Of a DNA stretch of 6,309 bases, positions 1 through 3,254 are shown in pieces. The number at the start of each line of letters is the position of its first letter. The first letter of the stretch is position 1. The notes beneath the pieces are model-generated. The model saw only the letters and a program-made list of their open reading frames with translations, was not told the DNA's origin and ran no database searches. Made by a program: the position numbers and the translations under genes. The stretch comes from Bacteroidales bacterium (GTDB lineage: Bacteria; Bacteroidota; Bacteroidia; Bacteroidales; NBLH01): the NCBI GenBank assembly GCA_027083715.1, contig JALWNR010000176.1, forward strand, positions 1 through 6,309, written 5' to 3'.

Positions 1-434
1 GCTTTGCTCAAAACAGGGATTTGGAAACGATTGATGCTTTAATAAATAATTGGCATAAAGCTGCCACAAATGCCAATGCTCCTGCTTTTTTTGGTTTTAT
101 GGCAGATGATTGTATCTATATCGGCACAGACCCAACTGAGCACTGGACAAAGAATGAGTTTGTGAAATTTGCAAAACCCTATTTCGATAAAGGAAAGGCA
201 TGGGATTTTAAACCAATTGAAAGACATATTTATTTTTCAGGAAATCATAAAATTGCATGGTTTGATGAAATTTTAAACACTTGGATGGGGATTTGCCGCT
301 CATCAGGTGTACTGCAAAAACAAAAAAGACAATGGAAATTGGTGCATTATCAACTATCGGTAACTGTCCCTAATGATAAAATTAAGGATTTTATTCAGTT
401 AATAGATGCTGAACCTCTACCACATAATGAGTAA
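1..434 (+). CDS. SnoaL/NTF2-like domain protein, exported, 5'-truncated by window edge
   Basis: This is the 3' part of a gene whose start lies left of the window. The reading frame is open from base 3 and reads F-A-Q-N-R-D before the TTG at 21, so that TTG (Leu) is internal and not the start. 'FA|Q' looks like the end of a Bacteroidota signal peptide, cleaved before Gln, so the mature protein is probably nearly complete here and is periplasmic or secreted. The rest, about 137 residues, resembles small SnoaL-like/NTF2-fold (DUF4440-type) proteins. It has an N-terminal helix (IDALINNWHKAA), a 'MADDCIYIGTDPTEHW' segment, then 'AKPYFDKGKAW', 'AWFDE' and 'QWKLVHYQLSVTVPND'. This family covers enzymes and binding proteins of many kinds, so no reaction can be assigned. 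The next gene begins 80 bases downstream, behind a possible terminator, and looks functionally unrelated. Confidence 0.8.
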   Translation, partial: FAQNRDLETIDALINNWHKAATNANAPAFFGFMADDCIYIGTDPTEHWTKNEFVKFAKPYFDKGKAWDFKPIERHIYFSGNHKIAWFDEILNTWMGICRSSGVLQKQKRQWKLVHYQLSVTVPNDKIKDFIQLIDAEPLPHNE

Positions 435-448
435 AATCCTTAATTCAT

Positions 449-481
449 AGACTTTGTATTTGTTGCAAAGTTTTTATTTTT
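449..481 (+). terminator. Possible rho-independent terminator after the SnoaL-like gene
   Basis: ACTTTG (451-456) pairs with CAAAGT (466-471) around a 9-base loop. One A-T and one G-T pair extend the stem outward to 449/473. The 3' arm runs directly into a T-rich tract (471-481). The stem is short and AT-rich, so the terminator would be weak, but its place 15 bases after the stop codon fits. Confidence 0.5.
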
Positions 482-514
482 CAAAAATGTGTAACCTGTA
501 AAAATTGAAAATCA

Positions 515-1951
515 TTGAAAAAAAACGTAAAACAATCGATTAAAGAACTTTTTAATAAGTGGAGTGGGGAAGAAGCCGTTGAAATACTGGCTTTGCCTGA
601 ATCCGGTTCATACCGTAGGTATTTCAGGTTAAAAGGACAAACAAAAACGGCAATTGCGGTTTATAATGAAGACCTAAAGGAAAATATTGCTTTTGTAGAG
701 TTTTCAAAACACTTTAAGAATAAAAATTTACCTGTCCCTGAAATATATGCCGTAGATTTAGATAAAAATGTTTATTTACAAGAAGATTTAGGCGATACCA
801 CCCTTTTTGATTATATTATTAAAAACCGTCCGGGTGTTGAGTTTCCTGATCACTTGGTCGATATATTAAAAAAAGTATTGGAGCAACTGGTACATTTTCA
901 AATTAAAGGTTCAGAAGGCTTTAATTATTCGTTTTGTTATCCAAGGTCAGCTTTTGATAAGCAATCGATGATGTGGGATTTGAATTATTTTAAGTATTAT
1001 TTTTTAAAGCTGGCAAAAATTCCTTTTGATGAGCAAGATTTGGAAAATGATTTTTTGAAATTTTCAGATTTTCTACTCGAAGTGGATACCAATTATTTTC
1101 TGTATCGCGATTTCCAAACACGTAATATAATGATACGTGATGGGGAGCCTTACTTTATTGATTATCAAGGTGGACGAAAAGGTGCTTTGCAGTATGATAT
1201 AGCATCTTTGTTGTATGATGCAAAAGCGGATATTCCGCAAGAAGTCCGTAACGATTTACGAAAGTATTATATTGAAAAATTATCGGAATTTCAAGTTGTT
1301 GATAAAGATAAATTTAACGGATATTATTTCGGGTATGTTTTGATACGTATTATGCAAGCAATGGGGGCTTTTGGTTTTCGTGGTTTTTACGAAAAAAAGA
1401 CCCATTTTTTGCAAAGCATTCCTTTTGCCATTCAAAATCTGGAATATCTGCTCGATACTGTCCGGCTTCCTGTTGAATTACCCGAATTAATGAAAGTGCT
1501 GCGTGCACTGACAAAATCGGAGGAGTTGAAAAAATTTAAAACCCCCAAACGTAAATTAACAGTTACTATTACCAGTTTTTCGTACAAAAAAGGGATTCCT
1601 CATGATGACTCGGGTAATGGAGGTGGCTTTGTTTTTGATTGCAGAGCTGTGCATAATCCTGGTAAATATGAAAAATATTTAGAAAAAACAGGACGCGATA
1701 AAGAAGTGATTCAATTTTTTGAACAGGAAAAAGAAATGCATCGCTTTTTAGAAAATTCGTTTAAAATGATTGAGCAATCTGTAGAGAAATATTTGCAAAG
1801 GCGTTTTACTAATTTAATGGTAAGTTATGGCTGTACAGGAGGACAACATCGTTCAGTATATTCAGCAGAACAACTGGCAAAACATCTTAAAAATAAATAT
1901 GATGTAGCTATTGTTTTAAAGCACAGAGAACTGGGCTTAGAGTTGAATTAG
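515..1951 (+). CDS. AmgK-like amino-sugar (MurNAc/GlcNAc) kinase fused to a RapZ C-terminal domain
   Basis: This 478-residue cytoplasmic protein has two domains. Residues about 1-335 form an APH/choline-kinase-fold phosphotransferase closest in motif pattern to AmgK, which phosphorylates MurNAc and GlcNAc at the anomeric carbon. Visible motifs are the nucleotide loop SGSYRRYFRL (30-39), the catalytic loop YRDFQTRN (197-204, with D199 and N204; AmgK has HRDFMPRN) and the metal loop IDYQGG...QYDIASLL (215-233, D216). The usual ATP-contacting Lys is not evident after the loop, as I also recall for AmgK. Residues about 347-476 match the RapZ C-terminal domain: TITSFSYKKGIP, FVFDCRAVHNPG, then GCTGGQHRSVY (439-449). 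RapZ's own N-terminal P-loop ATPase domain is absent and the kinase takes its place. The TTG at 515 is chosen because an in-frame stop (506-508) lies just upstream, there is no in-frame ATG before codon 152, and the N-terminus fits the family. A MurU-like gene follows 185 bases downstream, which supports a role in peptidoglycan-sugar salvage. The substrate is inferred. A neighbouring sugar kinase activity remains possible. Confidence 0.88.
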   Translation: MKKNVKQSIKELFNKWSGEEAVEILALPESGSYRRYFRLKGQTKTAIAVYNEDLKENIAFVEFSKHFKNKNLPVPEIYAVDLDKNVYLQEDLGDTTLFDYIIKNRPGVEFPDHLVDILKKVLEQLVHFQIKGSEGFNYSFCYPRSAFDKQSMMWDLNYFKYYFLKLAKIPFDEQDLENDFLKFSDFLLEVDTNYFLYRDFQTRNIMIRDGEPYFIDYQGGRKGALQYDIASLLYDAKADIPQEVRNDLRKYYIEKLSEFQVVDKDKFNGYYFGYVLIRIMQAMGAFGFRGFYEKKTHFLQSIPFAIQNLEYLLDTVRLPVELPELMKVLRALTKSEELKKFKTPKRKLTVTITSFSYKKGIPHDDSGNGGGFVFDCRAVHNPGKYEKYLEKTGRDKEVIQFFEQEKEMHRFLENSFKMIEQSVEKYLQRRFTNLMVSYGCTGGQHRSVYSAEQLAKHLKNKYDVAIVLKHRELGLELN

Positions 1952-1959
1952 TGTCTTAG

Positions 1960-2021
1960 TCGAAGCAATCTATCTGAAGAGTTTCTTTTTTATTCGTTAA
2001 ATGGGTTGTTGTAAAGAAACT
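1960..2021. repeat. Inverted repeat in the kinase-MurU gap, possibly a decayed dispersed element
   Basis: AGTTTCTTT (1980-1988) is perfectly complementary to AAAGAAACT (2013-2021), giving a 9-bp stem with a 24-base loop. No T-tract follows the 3' arm, so it is not a standard terminator. It could stabilise the upstream mRNA end. The preceding bases CGAAGCAATCT (1961-1971) resemble the core of dispersed intergenic palindromes I know from many bacterial genomes, but the copy would be badly decayed. The remainder of the 185-base gap (1952-2136) shows no coding potential and no convincing promoter. Confidence 0.3.
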
Positions 2022-2136
2022 ACCGGATAGCAATAATTTATGGATTGAGAACTGCTAATTTCCTAAAAAATGAACTAAATCTAATATATTACAAAAACTG
2101 ATTTTATAGACCAACATTCAAAATTCTTTATCGCTA

Positions 2137-2871
2137 ATGAGAGCAATCATATTGGCTGCCGGAAAAGGTACGCGTTTACAACCTTTAACTAATCACAAGC
2201 CAAAAGCCCTGGTTGAAATTCAAGGAAAAACCTTATTGGAAATATGTATTAATAAGCTGGAAAAAGATGGTTTTAATGATATAATCATCAATGTACATCA
2301 TTTTGCAGAGCAAATTATTAACTTTGTTAATAATAATGATTTTGGGATAAATATTGAAATTTCGGATGAGCGTGATGAATTGCTTGATACAGGCGGTGGA
2401 ATTTTGAAAGCAAAAGATTTTTTTGCAGACGAAAAAGCTTTTTTGGTGTATAATGTGGATATTCTTTCTGATATTGATTTAGCTGATTTGTTTCGTGTGC
2501 ACATAAACTCTGAAGCAATAGCTACTTTGGCTGTTAAGGAGCGCCCAACTTCACGGCAGCTTTTGTTTGACTCAGAAGGAAATTTATGCCAATGGAGAAA
2601 TGTACAAACAAGTGAAATTAAAGCTGCCAGAGAGCCGTTTGGTAGTTTATCCGCTTTTGCATTTAGCGGAATACATGTGATAAGCACGGATATTTTTAAT
2701 TACATCATAGAAAAAAGAGGCGCTTTTTCAATTATCGATACTTATTTACAGTTAGCTAAAATACATTCCATACGTTCTTATGTGCATAATTATTCGAAAT
2801 GGTACGATATGGGGCGTTATAGCCTTGTAAAAGAGTTTGATAAAAATGGAGAATTAGATTTATTTATTTAA
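2137..2871 (+). CDS. murU: MurU-like sugar-1-phosphate nucleotidyltransferase (probable MurNAc-1-phosphate uridylyltransferase)
   Basis: This 244-residue enzyme belongs to the NTP_transferase (nucleotidyl transferase) family. The signature is complete: LAAGKGTRLQPLT (6-18) with the catalytic-loop GKGTR, then HKPKAL with K23. DTGGGILKA (84-92) binds the sugar-nucleotide side, and NVD (106-108, D108) and WYDMG (222-226, D224) supply the two metal-binding aspartates. The length, the TGGG segment and the 'AFSGIHVI' segment (175-182) agree with MurU of Pseudomonas, which makes UDP-MurNAc from MurNAc-1-phosphate and UTP. The C-terminus ends soon after WYDMG, without the left-handed beta-helix acyltransferase domain of GlmU. 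The ATG at 2137 is a secure start because MRAIILAAG is the canonical N-terminus. The kinase encoded just upstream would supply its substrate. Family members that use GDP-heptose or mannose-1-phosphate look similar, so MurU rests partly on context. Confidence 0.82.
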   Translation: MRAIILAAGKGTRLQPLTNHKPKALVEIQGKTLLEICINKLEKDGFNDIIINVHHFAEQIINFVNNNDFGINIEISDERDELLDTGGGILKAKDFFADEKAFLVYNVDILSDIDLADLFRVHINSEAIATLAVKERPTSRQLLFDSEGNLCQWRNVQTSEIKAAREPFGSLSAFAFSGIHVISTDIFNYIIEKRGAFSIIDTYLQLAKIHSIRSYVHNYSKWYDMGRYSLVKEFDKNGELDLFI

Positions 2872-3023
2872 ATTTTCGTTTTTATTTGTTCATTTATCAA
2901 ATAATATGCTCTATAAATCAATATCTTTAAGTATATTTCGTTAAAATTTATTATCTTTTAATCCTATTTCTCGCGAAATTTTGAGTAGTCGAAATCAAAA
3001 AATCAGATAAGCTGAATATCGTA

Positions 3024-3055
3024 AACGGCATTGTCATATTTATGGCAAGTTCGTT
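3024..3055. repeat. Hairpin with symmetric internal loop
   Basis: TTGTCAT (3031-3037) pairs with ATGGCAA (3042-3048), including one G-U pair, across the tetraloop ATTT. Beyond a 3x3 internal loop, AACG (3024-3027) pairs with CGTT (3052-3055). The shape is visible directly. Any function, as an RNA element or a protein-binding site, is unknown. Confidence 0.35.
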
Positions 3056-3083
3056 AAACAAACATTTAGTTATCATCGGTGAT

Positions 3084-3133
3084 TAGTCATTGGTAATAGA
3101 ATATTGAGATAATGACCAATGACTATTTACCAA
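3084..3133. repeat. 11-bp perfect inverted repeat with a competing alternative pairing
   Basis: TAGTCATTGGT (3084-3094) is perfectly complementary to ACCAATGACTA (3115-3125), with a 20-base loop. The segment TTGGTAATAG (3090-3099) can instead pair with CTATTTACCAA (3123-3133), apart from one bulged base, so the two folds exclude each other. The pieces 'AGTCATTGGT' and 'AATGACCAATGACT' resemble low-complexity TAGTCATT/TGGTCATT repeats that I recall from intergenic DNA of several phyla, so a dispersed repeat is as likely as a regulatory switch. Confidence 0.5.
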
Positions 3134-3196
3134 ACGACGGAGACCCTGTATGATGTTTTATAAATAAGTTTATGTAATTTCGTGATAATCAGCATG

Positions 3197-3225
3197 TTGT
3201 GCGGTGTTCTGAAATTCTAAGTTTA
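3197..3225 (+). promoter_or_regulatory. Candidate Bacteroidota-type promoter for the MORN-caspase gene
   Basis: TTG (3197-3199) and TAAGTTTA (3218-3225) are separated by 18 bases and resemble the Bacteroidota -33 (TTTG/TTG) and -7 (TAnnTTTG) boxes, with one mismatch at the last -7 base. The -7 box lies about 30 bases before the ATG at 3255, leaving a short A/T-rich leader. In DNA this AT-rich such a match can arise by chance. Confidence 0.3.
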
Positions 3226-3254
3226 ATACTATTAACTAATTAATAAAAAGAGCT

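Larger units (their letters stand above)
2872..3254. other. 383-base non-coding region with several inverted repeats
   Basis: No credible gene is seen on either strand. Close behind the MurU-like stop is an AT-only style hairpin, TTATTTG (2882-2888) with CAAATAA (2898-2904), a poor terminator candidate. TTTCTCGCGAAA (2967-2978) is a near-palindrome. Two stronger hairpins lie at 3024-3055 and 3084-3133 and are listed separately. The octamer TAAGTTTA occurs twice (3165-3172 and 3218-3225). The last 50 bases are the A/T-rich leader of the MORN-caspase gene. The region therefore probably holds the end of one transcript, some structured or repetitive sequence, and the promoter of the next gene. 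Confidence 0.6.

Noticed and set aside
21..434. TTG at 21 as the true start of the SnoaL-like gene
   Set aside because: The frame is open to the window edge and reads F-A-Q just upstream, a typical signal-peptide end. The real start lies outside the window.
515..1951. Aminoglycoside resistance kinase, or a genuine RapZ small-RNA adaptor
   Set aside because: The kinase loops match AmgK better than aminoglycoside phosphotransferases. RapZ's P-loop domain and basic tail are missing, and the GlmY/GlmZ RNAs are known from enterobacteria.
2082..2091. Palindrome TAATATATTA as an operator
   Set aside because: A 10-base A/T-only palindrome is expected by chance in DNA of this composition, and nothing else supports it.
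2298..2687. 129-codon open frame on the minus strand
   Set aside because: It lies wholly inside the MurU-like gene, whose motifs are unambiguous, and its translation shows no recognisable domain.
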